A stretch of 64,000 bases of DNA. Source: Nemophila menziesii. Taxonomy: Eukaryota > Streptophyta > Magnoliopsida > Boraginales > Hydrophyllaceae. Below are positions 10,170-21,448 of this stretch, one piece after another. The notes below the pieces were generated by a model. The model made no database searches. It saw nothing but the letters and a program-made list of their open reading frames with translations, and was not told the DNA's origin. Position numbers and translations under genes: made by a program. Position 1 is the stretch's first letter; the number at the start of each line of letters is the position of its first letter. The stretch lies in contig JARWIR010000005.1 of NCBI GenBank assembly GCA_029959085.1, forward strand, positions 36,077,350 through 36,141,349. Reading direction: 5' to 3'.

Positions 10170-11491
10170 AAAAATGTAATATATAGCTGCTCAAATTTAC
10201 TTTGTCGAACAATGCTCATGGAGTGATCTTCCCCAATAGTTGCTTCAAGTCGAAGGACTCGAACTGCACTAGAAAAGTTCAGCTCATTTGTGACAGTTGA
10301 GTGTCTGTTCGGATCATGTCATATCATATTATATGGATTAATAGTTGGTTCTGAATTGCTAGCTTCATGCGCAGCTGATTCCCAAAGATGTCTCATACTA
10401 GAATTCGCAAAAAATGTCCTCAAAATACGCTTGTAAATGGAGGAGCTATGGATTACCAAACGAACGTACCCTGTTTGAAATATTCATCCCTTGTCTAAAT
10501 ATGATTGTAATGTCTTGTTCTTTTGCCTTGCCAAGGACGATTTAATGTATAATATCATGGACACGACATGTCTTTACACGTCCATCAACACTTGTCCCAC
10601 AATTACTTTCGGAAAATAAAATCCTAATAATATCCCAATCAGTAGATCTCCAAATATCATAAAAAACTAGAATGTAGTTCTCTTGATGAAGAAGATCACG
10701 GAAAAGTTGTTTCGTGCTAATAACACCCATAGTATCCAATTCATCATGCGGTGATTGCAAAGTTGTCGGATTGCCTGGTTTAAAAGTGTTTCAATCTTGA
10801 ATGATTGTGATACTGTAATCCACACGTGATGCTTGAACCATTTTTTCACAATTGGATCATCGTATACCTTTTTGACCAACGTTGTTTTACCTAACCCTCC
10901 CATCCCAACTACAAAGACTACATGAAGTTGTGAATCATTTGTTAAAAGCATGTTAATGAGCTTCTTTTTCCGCTTTTCAATGCCAACCAAGTCTGCTTCG
11001 ACTAGGAAAAGCGCATTGCCTCGAGTATCACACCACGTATTTTGGTTTTTATTTTCCCTACCTGAACTTGAGCTAGCTCAAATTTACTGGGTTGAATATG
11101 GTATTTGATGTGCTCCCGAGATATTAATGATTCTATCCTTGATAGAATGCAATTTAGTTTAGTAGCGAGTTGATGATGCGTTTTTAGATTTTTAGTAGAG
11201 CTGCACAACTTATGTACTTGACCAAGAATTCCATCGCTATAATGGTGACCAAACCACAAGCTAAATTTATAAAGAACATCTTCAGCATCATAAGCGACAT
11301 CACGCAATTGATTAACCCAAGCTTCAAGTTCGGAATTGTTTTCGATTATTGCTTCTGCCCTTGTGAGAACACTCTTCATTTGTCCAAGTTCGTCTTTAAT
11401 AAGCTGGGGTCCTCCTAATAATGTGCTTTCTTCCCAGAGACTGGTTGAAAATTGTTTGAGTAGATTAAAAAGATGACACAGCATCTGCCAT
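10170..11491 (-). pseudogene. CC-NB-LRR disease-resistance gene, broken (three frameshifts and an internal deletion)
   Basis: Intracellular immune receptor of the CNL class. The true start is an ATG at 11491 (MADAVSSF); a one-base change near 11470 throws it out of frame. The Rx-type coiled coil follows, with the EDVLYKF motif (11484-11002). A second shift near 11025 leads into NB-ARC: LVGIEKRKKKL, the P-loop GMGGLGKTT (about 10880-10906) and the RNBS-A motif VWITVSQSF. A third shift near 10750 gives kinase-2 as ILVFYDIW. Directly after it the sequence jumps to RVHDIIH, the MHD-region motif, so GLPL and RNBS-D are deleted. An LRR start (VRVLRLEATIG) is visible near 10270-10200, with stops before it. 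No working protein is possible. Single exon, as usual for this class. Confidence 0.88.
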
Positions 11492-12119
11492 TTTCACTCA
11501 CGGGTAACAAATCTAAAATATATACAGGCTTAAAAAACAAATCTGAAATACATATCGATTAAAATAACAAAATATGAAATATCGTGATATCAAATTTTCT
11601 AAAGAGATAAGGATTTCTGAATGTCAACTCTCAAGTACTGATCAATATATGATTAGTATGTAGTAAAAAGTATAGTTGTCAAAGTCAACTTTTGTTGGTT
11701 CCTTCTCCAAATTGATGAAGAAGGTCTGATCCACGTTAGATGCGTTGTAGCCTCACTGATTTCGAAATACAATGGTTAAATTTTGTTAACTCTCTCCCTA
11801 ACCAAAATCCTAGATTCCCTGCTCAGTAATTCATTCTCTCCGTAATATTTTATAACCTTAAACTCTAATTTCTAAATGTGTAGTCTTTATTGATGTCATA
11901 TAACTCTTTAACCTTCTACTAGTAATATTTTAAATTGGCCTTAGTCAAATTTGAAGGCATGGTGATAAAAGTCAAAATCTAATTTGAGATATTAATGTAA
12001 TAGTTGAAAAAGTCAATTATACAAGCATTTATAAAAGTTGGATTGCTTTGGGAATAGTCTATCACATTGTAAATGCAAGTAACCTTCCATTAAAATAATA
12101 ATAAATAATAACTTTCAAT
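11492..12119. other. Intergenic between the CNL pseudogene and the pseudokinase gene
   Basis: AT-rich, no frames of note. It would hold the 5' flanks of both divergent genes; I see no element ends. Confidence 0.5.
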
Positions 12120-12350
12120 AGCATATTCGGAAGAGTTGAACTCCATCTTGTCTTGACTTTGTTTATGCTCGAATTTTGGTATTCTGTTTCAATAAAATAA
12201 GTATTTTTAAATAGACAACAAACAAAGAGATAAAAGAGTTGAACTGATTCCTTAATCAATAATGTTGCGTGTACACAAGTACAACCCTCTCCTAATATAT
12301 ATTTATATATGTATAATGAAATTGTGCTTGAGAAGAATTCAGATATACAG
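12120..12350 (+). promoter_or_regulatory. 5' flank shared with the 28-kb paralogue
   Basis: Shares ordered blocks with 28140-28357: TTGTCTTGACTTTGTTTATGCTC, AACAAACAAAGAGATAA, TTAATAATGTTGCGTG and TATATATGTA. The common sequence shows that the duplication included the promoter region. TATATATTTATATATG at about 12293-12310 is a possible TATA region. No transcription start can be assigned. Confidence 0.5.
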
Positions 12351-13627
12351 ATGGTGAAAGGGCTGGTATTCTTTGGAATTAATAATGAAGGGGCTGCTAA
12401 TCAAGTATATGATATAGAAGATTTATTACGTGCGGAGGCTGAGGTTTTAGGGAAAGGAACTTTTGGAACTTCATACAAGGCGTACATGGAAGATCGGAAT
12501 ATTACCGTTAGTGTAAAGAGAATGAAGAATCATTCTTTACCTGAGAATAAATTCAGAGAAAAAGCTGAACAAATAGGAAGCCTGATTCATCCAAATTTGC
12601 TTCCTCTGAAAGCTTATCATTATGATAAAAGTGAAAGACTTCTCGTCTTTGATTATATCTCTAGAGGAAATTTGGCTTTCGTCTTGCACGGTAAGACCTC
12701 TAATATTTTTTTTTTTTTTTTTGATACATGGGGATCCGAGGATTGCTGGGGATATACACGTCTCCCCATGTATATTCCCAGTTAAATCAGAACTAGGTTA
12801 CCCCAGGGAGGGATTCGAGCCTCATACCTCTTACTTTTACACCCGTTAGAGAAGAGAAGAGATTCGAACTCTAGACCTCCCCTTTAAGTGCTGAAGAAAT
12901 AACAAGGCTCTGCCCAGCTAACTCAACTCTCAACTGGTTAACACCTCTAATATTGGCTGAATATATAAATTTTAAATCCACGCTTAATCTCCTTGTTTGC
13001 TCAATAGGAATTGGAGGCATAAAAAATAGTCAACTCACATGGCAAGCAAAATGCGGAATTATTTATGGAGTTTCTCAAGGTATTAGGTATCTCCATGCCC
13101 AAGGATCAAATATTTGTCATGGAAACATCAGATCTTCCAATGTTCTCCTCACCTCTAATAATGATGCATGTCTCTCTGATTATGGAATTTCACAACTTTG
13201 TATAGCAGATGCCACAACTACCTTAGTTACGAGTTATCGTGCGCCTGAGGTGAAATCTACACAGAAAAGTTCACAAAAATCCGATGTGTATAGTTTCGGT
13301 GTCTTACTATTGGAAATATTAACCGGGAAAGCACCTGATCCCATCACTGATTTACCTAAGTGGACAAGGACAATGTTACAAGAAAAGCCCATTCTTGATG
13401 TGATTAAGGCTGATTTTAGTGACAGGAATATGGAGAGTCAAGTGATAGAGTTATTACAACTTGCTATATGTTGCACGTTCCAGAATCCGAGCAAACGGCC
13501 TTCAATAGCTGCTGTTACAAATCAGATACGAGAGACTTGTAAGTTCCCCGTTGAGGCTACAACCGAAACAAACTCCTTGGTGACTGTCACACGGCAATTT
13601 CAGTTTTCAAACCTTGAAGGTTTCTAA
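12351..13627 (+). CDS. Receptor-like pseudokinase (LRR-III type kinase domain only), two exons
   Basis: Exons 12351-12690 and 13008-13627 join in frame to give 319 residues. The protein is a kinase domain like those of plant LRR-III receptor kinases, without extracellular repeats or membrane segment. Glycine loop GKGTFG is at residues 34-39 and lysine VK at 56. The catalytic HRD is HGN (151-153) and DFG is DYG (171-173), so phosphotransfer is unlikely; APE is at 192-194 and DVYSFGVLLLEILTGK follows. This fits a signalling scaffold rather than an active enzyme. An upstream in-frame ATG at 12309 would add 14 residues, but it is not conserved in the paralogue, whose start aligns with 12351. The single intron (12691-13007) holds a SINE. 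Whether the short form is a real gene or a truncated duplicate is open. Confidence 0.68.
12708..12942 (-). mobile_element. tRNA-derived SINE inside the kinase intron, 12-bp TSD
   Basis: A 235-bp insertion flanked by a perfect 12-bp duplication ACCTCTAATATT (12696-12707 and 12943-12954). Read on the minus strand it begins GTTAACCAGTTGAGAG, has an A-box-like TAGCTGGGCAGAG and about 40 bp later a B-box-like AGTTCGAATCT (RNA polymerase III internal promoter), and ends in a run of at least 15 A. A second B-box-like GCTCGAATCCC lies further on, so it may be dimeric. The host intron's splice sites are outside the insertion. Confidence 0.85.
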
Positions 13628-14345
13628 AAGAAGATCATGATTTTCATTTGTAAGTGGAATTTGTATATTTTGTATACATGTAAAAGTTTAAAATTTTATA
13701 GTGCAAGGAATTGTTTTATTTGTTTTTCTTTTAATCTAAGGATAGTGTATATGTAAACAATATAAATAGGAGGTTCGCATTAACTCCTGCAGCGCGAAAG
13801 CGGATCTGAATTGTCCTGCCAAATCTAAGTGAATCCTTACTCGAAAAAAAACCCGTTATCCACAAGTTACGATACTTTTTCGTATTTATTTTGATTGTGA
13901 AATATTAGATGAGAATTAGTGTTATTGTTTTCTCTATAGTCATTTTCAGCAACAAGCACGAGTGTGGACCCACTTCGTAGAACCGATGGTATTTGGGAAC
14001 ACCCGAGTCTCGGATATGACAAAGAAGTTTGACATTTTATTGAATTGTGTGTTGAAGGGTGAATAGATTGGTGTAGCACAAGTAATATTTGATTTGATAA
14101 TTCACTTTGCAAGATCACCGATATCGGCGTATAATTTGAAGTAACCAACCATAATTACTAATTTGATCAAGAAAGTGAAGGTGACAGTTGGAGATGATAT
14201 GGAGATGTATCTTCCATGAAATGAAATTATATTATATATAAGAGATTTATAGAGGAACGGAGATGACCATCTTGTTTAGTGAGCCTTCATGTGTGGAAAT
14301 TGATAAGGGTCCTATGGGTTCTATGAGCAAAACCCGTATGAGATG
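13628..14345. other. 3' flank of the pseudokinase gene, no other gene recognised
   Basis: Contains the presumed 3' UTR (to about 13760). The open minus-strand frame at 13867-14148 has no family resemblance and no promoter; I do not support it as a gene. Confidence 0.45.
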
Positions 14346-15016
14346 GGTTCTGTGATATCCGGTTATAAGTTTTAAATTAAATGATAGGTTTTGTAAGTAA
14401 ATAGTTAATGTCTAGAGGTTTATATTGATAAGTTAAATAATAGAGGGGTTGAATAATTAATTAGAAATAAAACTATTACTAGTAAAAGTGATGTATTACC
14501 ATGGCACGTGTAGTCTTCATAGCTATCTATGTTACACCGCCTAAGAAAAAGAAAAGGATATAAAAGGTAGCTGTAACCAAAGTAAGTAAAAGGATCCAAA
14601 ACTAAACATTAAAAAAAAAGATTAGCACTCGGCAGCTGTAAGAAAAAAGAAAGAAAAGAAAACCAAATCTAAACTAGTCTTCCAATTCTTTGCACACAAA
14701 GGTATAAATAATCTATTCATTAATCTTGATAAAATATAAGTTGAAGTTATGGATTATATTTTAGATAAATATGTATATTTATGTGGGTAGACAGTAGCTT
14801 TGCTATATGATAGTTAGGTGTGTAATATAATCATTTAAGTGGAAAGATAGTAGTAATAATTGTGTTGCTGTTTTAATAGTCTAAAATAAACAAAAAGATA
14901 AATAAATGGATCTAAGAAAAAAAAGTAACGAAAGTAATAGTAGTCTATGCATAGCAAAGTAAAACAAGTAATTGAGAAAGGATGAAATAATTGATTTAAA
15001 TGAGAGAATAGATTAA

Positions 15017-15691
15017 GAGTACGTTTGGAAGTGCTTATTTTAAAGTAAAAACGCTTTTAGATTAAAATTTAATATTTAAAAAAATTATTAAAAATAATTT
15101 TGAAATCTAAAATTATTTTAAGTGCTTTTTTTAAAAAGTATTGGTGGTTCTCAAAAAAGTGCTTTTCAAAGTAAAAAAACCTTTAAGGTATGTTTGGATT
15201 AAGTAGGGATTCTTTATTAAAGAATAGGAAGGGAGAGTATAACAAGGGAATGGAAATGAGAGTATTTAATCTTGTTTGGATTGAATAAAAAGGGAAGAAG
15301 GGATTTTATTAAATGATAACATTTATCCGGTGTTTGGATTAGAAGAATAATGGAAGGAAAGAATTCTTTTTATAACTAAATGACTCATATACCTCTATTA
15401 AAATATTTTATAAAGAAAGAATAAGGGTAACTTAGACATTACAACGTAATAAAATAATCCTTCCTTCCTAATCCTACCGAATTGGAGGGATTGAATATAT
15501 GGGTTTGTAAGGGATTGCAAGTATCCTTTAATAAATTATCCCCTCTACTTATTTTCAAAACAAACAAGGGATGAGATTGTCATTATCCTTTAATACAATC
15601 CCCTCCTTCCAATCCCTCCATCCAAACATACCCTTAAAATACTAGCAGCACTTTGAAGTCCTTTTCTAAAAAATTACTTCCAAACGGGCAC
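15017..15691. mobile_element. PIF/Harbinger-type MITE nested in the long-TIR element
   Basis: Ends GAGTACGTTTGGAAGTG on the left and the complement of GTGCCCGTTTGGAAGT on the right, flanked by TAA on both sides (15014-15016 and 15692-15694). A 3-bp TAA duplication suggests PIF/Harbinger. Its body is interrupted by a second MITE. Confidence 0.6.
15186..15633. mobile_element. MITE nested within the MITE (third nesting level)
   Basis: 448 bp with ends AGGTATGTTTGGATT and the complement of GGGTATGTTTGGATGG, flanked by TTA (15183-15185 and 15634-15636). Three further TGTTTGGATT-like motifs occur in the left half. Class inferred as PIF/Harbinger-like from the TTA duplication. Confidence 0.62.
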
Positions 15692-16459
15692 TAAATAAAG
15701 TTAAAGGAAATGAATAAAAATAGTAAATAATAATTAGTTTAATTAAAACGGTCCATTTATTATAATTAGTATCTTAGATAAAGACTTAGATTATATCTTT
15801 TTAATTATTTTAGACTATTAACACAGCAACACAATTATTACTACTATCTTTCCACTTAAATGATTATATTACACACCTAACTATCATATAGCAAAGCTAC
15901 TGTCTACCCACATAAATATACATATTTATCTAAAATATAATCCATAACTTCAACTTATATTTTATCAAGATTAATGAATATATTATTTATACCTTTATGC
16001 GCAAAGAAATGGAAGACTAGCTTTAGATTTGGTTTTCTTTTCTTTCTTTTTTCTTACGGCTGCTGAGTGCTACCTTTTTTTTATGTTTAGTTTTGGGTCC
16101 TTTTACTTACTTTGGTTACAACTACCTTTTATATCCTTTTCTTTTTCTTAGGCGGTGTAACATAGATAGCTAAGAAGACTACACGTGCTGTGGTGATTCA
16201 TCACTTTTACTAATAGTTTTATTTCTAATTAATTATTCAACACCTCTATTATTTAACTTATCAATATAAACCCCTAAACATTAACTATTTACTTATAAAG
16301 CCTACCATTTAATTTAAAGCTTATAACCAGGTATCACAGGTTCACCACATATAGACGAGATAGGAGCTAATTGGAGAGGTGAAGAAGTTTCTTGGAGAAA
16401 ATGGATGATGGAGTATTAGATCGATACCAAGCGGCTCAGAATTTTTCGGTCGATAATGG

Positions 16460-17688
16460 GTGAAAATGGATGATGGAGTATTAAATCAACGTCAACAAGG
16501 ACAATTACCAAGTGAAATTAAAGAACCAAAGCAAAGAGAAAATTGTGATGCAGTGACACTTAGAAGTGGTAAGAATCTCCCACCAACTCCTTTTCCCGTG
16601 ATGAAAGAAAAAGAAACAACTGTTAAAGAAAAACCGGTAAAAGATGTGGCGGAAAAAGAAGATGAACATGAAGTGGAAGTGGAGAAGATTCCAAAAAGCC
16701 GAAGAAGCAAGATACGATAGTAACTCGTCCGCCTCCACCTTTCCCCTTGAGAGTTCAGAAGAAAGGCGATATGGATGACTATCAGAAGTTCTTGAATGTG
16801 GTACGTGGTCTTAATATTAACATTCCATTCTTAGATGCCATTAGAGATGTGCCAAAATATGTTAAATTCCTAAAGAGAGCCATCGCCAACAAAAGACCAC
16901 ACCTTGAGAACGAGATGGTAGGTTTGCCTGAAGAATGTAGCGCCATATGCCAAAGCAAATTGCCACCAAAACTACTTGATCCTGGGAGTTTTACGATTTC
17001 TATTTCTATTGGCAATGAGTGGCAAGACAAAGCTTTGTGTGATTTGGGAGCGAGTATCAATCTCATGCCCAAATCAATTTTCGAGATATTGAAGATAGGA
17101 GAAGCAAGGCCGACATCCATGGTCTTGCAAATGGCTGACAGATCCCTCGTACATCCAGAGGGACGCATAGAAGATGTTCTCGTCAAGGCAGGTACTTTAA
17201 TTTTTCCTATTGATTTTGTTATACTTGAATACGACGCGGATAGGAATGTCCCCATCATCTTGGGACGACCATTCCTAGCCACGGGGCGTACTGTTATTGA
17301 TGTAGAAAATGGAGAATTAACAATGCGAATCCAAGACGAGGAGGTAAAGTTCAACGTGTTTAGGGCTATGAAGTTTCCAGATTCTAGAGAAGATTGTTTC
17401 CGATTGGACGTAATTGACTTAGCCACACGAGAAGTATGGTAATACATGAATTTCAGAGATATCTTGCAAGCAACCTTAACACTTGACTTACCAAAGCTAA
17501 TAGAAGAGTTAGCCGAAATAGTGGAAGCTCTTAACTCTGGATATCCGAAGCATAAGCGTCTCACTTATGAACCTGTCAGAGAACCAGGGGAGATAGTGCT
17601 TAAAAACAAACCATCTATCAAAGCTCCCCCCGAAATTAGAAGAAAAGCCACTTCCGACACACCTGAGGTATGCGTATTTAGGTACTAA
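16460..17688 (+). pseudogene. Athila copy A: end of gag and aspartic protease
   Basis: 16460-16720 is the gag-protease linker (DAVTLRSGKNLPP). A frameshift near 16715 leads to the protease frame 16747-17442, whose catalytic motif is CDLGASINLMP (about 17038-17070), the Athila form of the retroviral-type DSG/DTG motif. Downstream are VILEYDADRNVPIILGRPFL and the flap region. A stop at 17440-17442 (TAA in place of a coding triplet) separates it from 17446-17688. Several in-frame breaks make it non-functional. Confidence 0.85.
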
Positions 17689-17689
17689 C

Positions 17690-19093
17690 AAAACTCTACC
17701 TGTTATTGTTTCAGCTACTTTAACAGGTCTTCAAGGAGAAAAACTTTTGCGCATACTAGAGCTAACAAAGAGGCGATTGGTTGGACTATTGCTGACATCA
17801 AAGGTATTAGTCCTTCCTATTGCCAACACAAAATCATTCTGGACGATGAAAGTGCGCTAAATTGAAGGACAAAGAAGATTGATGCCAGCGATGAAGGAAG
17901 TGGTGAAGAAAGAGGTTATCAAGTTGCTAGACACATGAATCGTCTATCCTATTGCTAGTAGCGAATGGGTGAGCCCAGTTCAATGCGTACCAAAGAAGGG
18001 TGGTATCACTACCATCTTGAATGAACATAATGAAGCCATACCCTCAAGGACCGTTGTTGGTTGGAGAGTGTGTATGGATTATCGTTAGTTGAACAAGGCC
18101 ACCAGAAAAGATCACTTCCCTCTTCCGTTTATTGATCAGATGTTAGACAAGTTAGCTGGTAGAGAATATTATTGCTTTTTGGATGGGTATTCAGGATACA
18201 ATCAAATTTATGTAGATCCAAAAGACCAACACAAGACCACTTTTACATGTCCTTTTGGTACCTTTGCCTTTCGAAGGATGCCATTCGGATTATGTAATGC
18301 ACCTGCTACTTTTCAAAGATGTATGGTGGCGATTTTCTGGGAGATGATCGATCTGGAGGTATTTATGGATGAATTTTATGTGTTTGGTTATAAATTTGAT
18401 GAGTGTTTGCGGAACTTGGAGAAGGTGTTGATTAGATGCAAGGAAACTGATTTGGTTTTGAACTGGAAAAAATGTCACTTTATGGTTCGTGAAGGTATAG
18501 TGTTGGGACACAAGGTTTCGAGTTCGGGTTTGGAAGTTGATCGCGCTAAGATTGAGGTAATTAAAACTCTTCCCCCTCCGATTTCCGTTAAAGGGGTGAG
18601 AATTTTTTTGGGTCATGCTGGTTTTTACCAACGTTTCATCAAGGACATCTCCAAGATCTCTAAGCCATTGTGTAACTTACTTGAAAAGGACGCTAAATTC
18701 CTTTTTGATGAAGCTTGCATGGTTGCCTTTCAAAAGATTAAGGAGAAGCTCATTCTGCACCTATTGCATTACCTCCTGATTGGAAGATTCCGTTTGAAGT
18801 TACGTGTGATGCTAGTGATCTTGCTATGGGTGCTGTTCTGGGTCAAAGAAAAGATAAGGTATTTCATTCCATCTACTATGCTAGCTCAAGTAAATTATAC
18901 TGTAACTGAGAAGGAGTTACTAGCTGTAGTGTATGCATTCGACAAATTTCGTTCCTATCTTATTGGGGCGAAAGTTGTTGTGTTTACGGATCATTCTGCG
19001 ATTAAATACCTTATGGAGAAGAAAGATGCTAATCCGCGCTTAATTAGATGGGTGTTATTGTTACAAGAGTTTGACTTAGAAATCCGAGATTGA
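17690..19093 (+). pseudogene. Athila copy A: reverse transcriptase and RNase H, degenerate
   Basis: The N-terminal RT part (17690-18088) has stops, including TGA at about 17935 and TAG at about 18086. From 18089 the RT reads openly: [29 protein letters not shown] and so on. The catalytic FMDD box is FMDE here and the next residues are also altered. In RNase H the segment 18750-18890 is read in a wrong frame between two indels; the expected [14 protein letters not shown] is in the neighbouring frame. It ends at a stop at 19091. Catalytically dead. Confidence 0.85.
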
Positions 19094-19123
19094 AAGGGTT
19101 GTAATAATCAGGTTGCAGATCAT

Positions 19124-20526
19124 GTGTCACGTCTTGAAGGTTCAGAGCTTAATAGTGATCCAGAGTTGGTTCGGGAGGAGTTCCCTGATGAGAGTTTATT
19201 TGCTATATATGATGGTACTCCTTGGTATGCAGACATTGCTAATCTTATTGTGAGTGGTAACTTTCCTCAAGGAGCTACATCACAAGACAAGAAAAGATTA
19301 ATCCATCGTGCTAAACAGTGCTTTTGGGAGGATCCCTTCCTCTACAAAGTATGTAGTGATCAAATGGTGAGAAGATGCATACCTGAGAAAGATGTTTGGG
19401 CAGTGGTTGCGAGTTGTCATGATTCGCCATACGGAGGACACTTCAAAGGTGACCGCACAGCTGCTAAGGTACTACAATCCGGTTTTTATTGGCCTATTTA
19501 CATAAGGATTGTCATGAGTATGTTCAGAAGTGTCATAGATGCCAGTTTACTAGAAATATATCCAAGAGGGATGAGATGCCACGTAATAATGTTCTTGAAG
19601 TTGAAATATTCGATGTATGGGGTATTGATTTCATGGGTCCTTTTGTACCATCTGATGGGAATCTATACATCCTACTAGTTGTTGATTACGTGTCTAAATG
19701 GGTAGAGGCTGTAGCTCTACCAACAAATGATTCACGAGTAGTGATTAAATTTTTAAAATCACACATCTTCACTAGACATGGTACACCTATAGTTATTATC
19801 AGTGATGGAGGTTCACACTTTGTGAACAAATATCTGAAGACAGTTCTAGAGAAGTATGGTGTGAGGCATCGTGTATCTACCGCGTATCATCCACAAGCCA
19901 ATGGTCAAGTTGAGGTCTCTAATCGAGAGGTCAAATCTATTCTGGAAAAGACTGTTGGCCCCACACGAAAAGATTGGTCTATGAAACTAGATGATGCGTT
20001 GAGGGCTTATCGTACTGCGTTCAAAACTCCAGTTGGTGCATCTCCGTATCGTATGGTTTTTGGTAAGGCTTGTCACTTACCTCTTGAACTTGAATTAGGT
20101 GCATATTGGGCGATAGCGCAGTTGAATTTAGATCCTACTTCGGCCAGTGAGAATCGTATGATGAAGCTGAATGAACTTGATGAGTTTCGATTACATGCCT
20201 ATGAAAACGCAAAACTTTACAAAGAAAACACGAAGAGGTGGCATGATAATTGCATCCGTGCAAAGACATTTGAAGTGGGACAGAGGGTCCTAAAATACAA
20301 CTCCAAGTTCAGTAATTATCCGGGAAATTTAAGATCGAAGTGGTCTGGTCCTTACATTGTGACCAAAGTTACGCCTCATGGATCTATAGAGATTGAGCAT
20401 CCAACCGAACACCGTACCTTTATGGTGAATGGTCATCGTCTGAAAATCTGTCATGGAGGCGAGGATACTAATCGCATGGTAGATCCACATCCTGGGGAGG
20501 TCATGTACCTCCTTGAAGCTGAATAG
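19124..20526 (+). pseudogene. Athila copy A: integrase, one frameshift
   Basis: The zinc-binding part reads [26 protein letters not shown], then an indel near 19490 moves the frame. From 19489 to 20526 the rest is open: CHRC of the HHCC motif, then the D,D-35-E core with [19 protein letters not shown] and [13 protein letters not shown], and a chromatin-facing C terminus ending MYLLEAE. Apart from the one indel this is the best-kept part of copy A. Confidence 0.87.
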
Positions 20527-20739
20527 TTGCTAGAGGTAACCCGTCGAGCTTAACGATGTTGAACAAAATCCAGTTCATTGTATATTAGTTTATTGCTTTA
20601 TGTTTTTCAATTCCTAGTGTATAATTCAAAGTTATAGTCGAGTTCTAGTGTTTACTCTTAAAAGAAATGAGAAAGGTAGTGTGTTAATGGTGCAGGATTT
20701 GAGTTTGGGTGCTAAGGAACGAAAAGGAAAAATCTGCTG

Positions 20740-21125
20740 CTCTGGTCGGCTAGCCGACCAGACCACCGGCATATGCCGGTGGAGCAGAAACACGTGCCCA
20801 CGGGATCATGGCTCGGGTTGTTTGTCGAGAGGTAGAGAATATTTGACGTGTCGCACCGGCATGCCGTCGAGAATTCCGGTATGCCGGCCAGATGGAAAAC
20901 CCGTGCCCTCGGGTAGCTCGACTCGGGTATTTTGACGGAGTTCACCCCTGGACAAAAAGCAGCACCGGCATGCCGGTGGATATCTCCGGTATGCCGGCGA
21001 ACAGAAAACACGTGGCCTCGGGTAGCGACTCGGGTTCCAGGCAGAATGTAATGGAAAGACACACGTCCAGCACCGGTATGCCGGCCATTAGCCCCGGTAT
21101 GTCGGCCCGCATGTCGGTTTGGAAG
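20740..21125. repeat. Palindrome-rich tandem spacer (CCGGCATGCCGG), copy A
   Basis: GC-rich island in AT-rich surroundings between pol and the 3' ORF. Palindromes CCGGCATATGCCGG (20766), CCGGCATGCCG (20856), CCGGCATGCCGG (20965) and CCGGTATGCCGG (21073) recur about every 108 bp, each followed about 25 bp later by a second CCGGTATGCCGG-like box and then by CTCGGGTAG-CTCGGG. The same position in copy B (62700-63120) has an analogous but different array. Confidence 0.85.
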
Positions 21126-21448
21126 AGATTGTTGCCTTATACACTTCTTACCTTATGAAGTGTAAAACCTAGCCTCTCACATACGAATTTTCCAGCTCCC
21201 AACCTTATAAATAGACCTTGAATATTGATTAAACCTCTACAACAAACAAAATAACATCAATAATTCATCAAATTCATCACAATACACCATTAAACATCAT
21301 CAAGATCATCGAGCTTTCAAGAATTCTTCCAAGATTCATCAAGAAACCTTCTTCTTTCATCAAATCCAAGCAAGAAACTCAATCTACACCAATCTCTCTT
21401 AACTTTATTCTAATCTTGGTGTAACTTGAGTTTGGGGTCAAATCAACC

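Larger units (their letters stand above)
14351..16338. mobile_element. Long terminal-inverted-repeat element, 5-bp TSD, superfamily unassigned
   Basis: 1988 bp with arms of about 540 bp (14351-14900 and 15800-16338) that are inverted copies. The ends are TGTGATATCC and, on the right, GGTATCACA. Flanks are a perfect 5-bp duplication GGTTC (14346-14350 and 16339-16343). Both arms carry the blocks GGCGGTGTAACATAGATAGC and CAGCTGT/CAGCAGCC near a pyrimidine tract. No coding capacity. A 5-bp duplication and TG...CA ends are unlike the usual MULE (9 bp), hAT (8 bp) or CACTA (3 bp). An inverted pair of LTR-like sequences is one alternative explanation. Confidence 0.75.

Noticed and set aside
12309..12785. 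Single-exon reading of the pseudokinase gene from the ATG at 12309
   Set aside because: It reads through the intron donor at 12691 into the SINE; the ATG at 12309 is not conserved in the paralogue, which supports a start at 12351.
12708..12942. tRNA gene on the minus strand
   Set aside because: A- and B-box-like motifs are present, but there is no cloverleaf, and the TSD and poly(A) tail show a SINE.
13867..14148. Minus-strand frame of 93 codons
   Set aside because: No family resemblance, no promoter, no homologue in the window.
16782..17564. 260-codon minus-strand frame
   Set aside because: Exact antisense of the Athila protease; a similar shadow occurs opposite copy B at 58867-59265.
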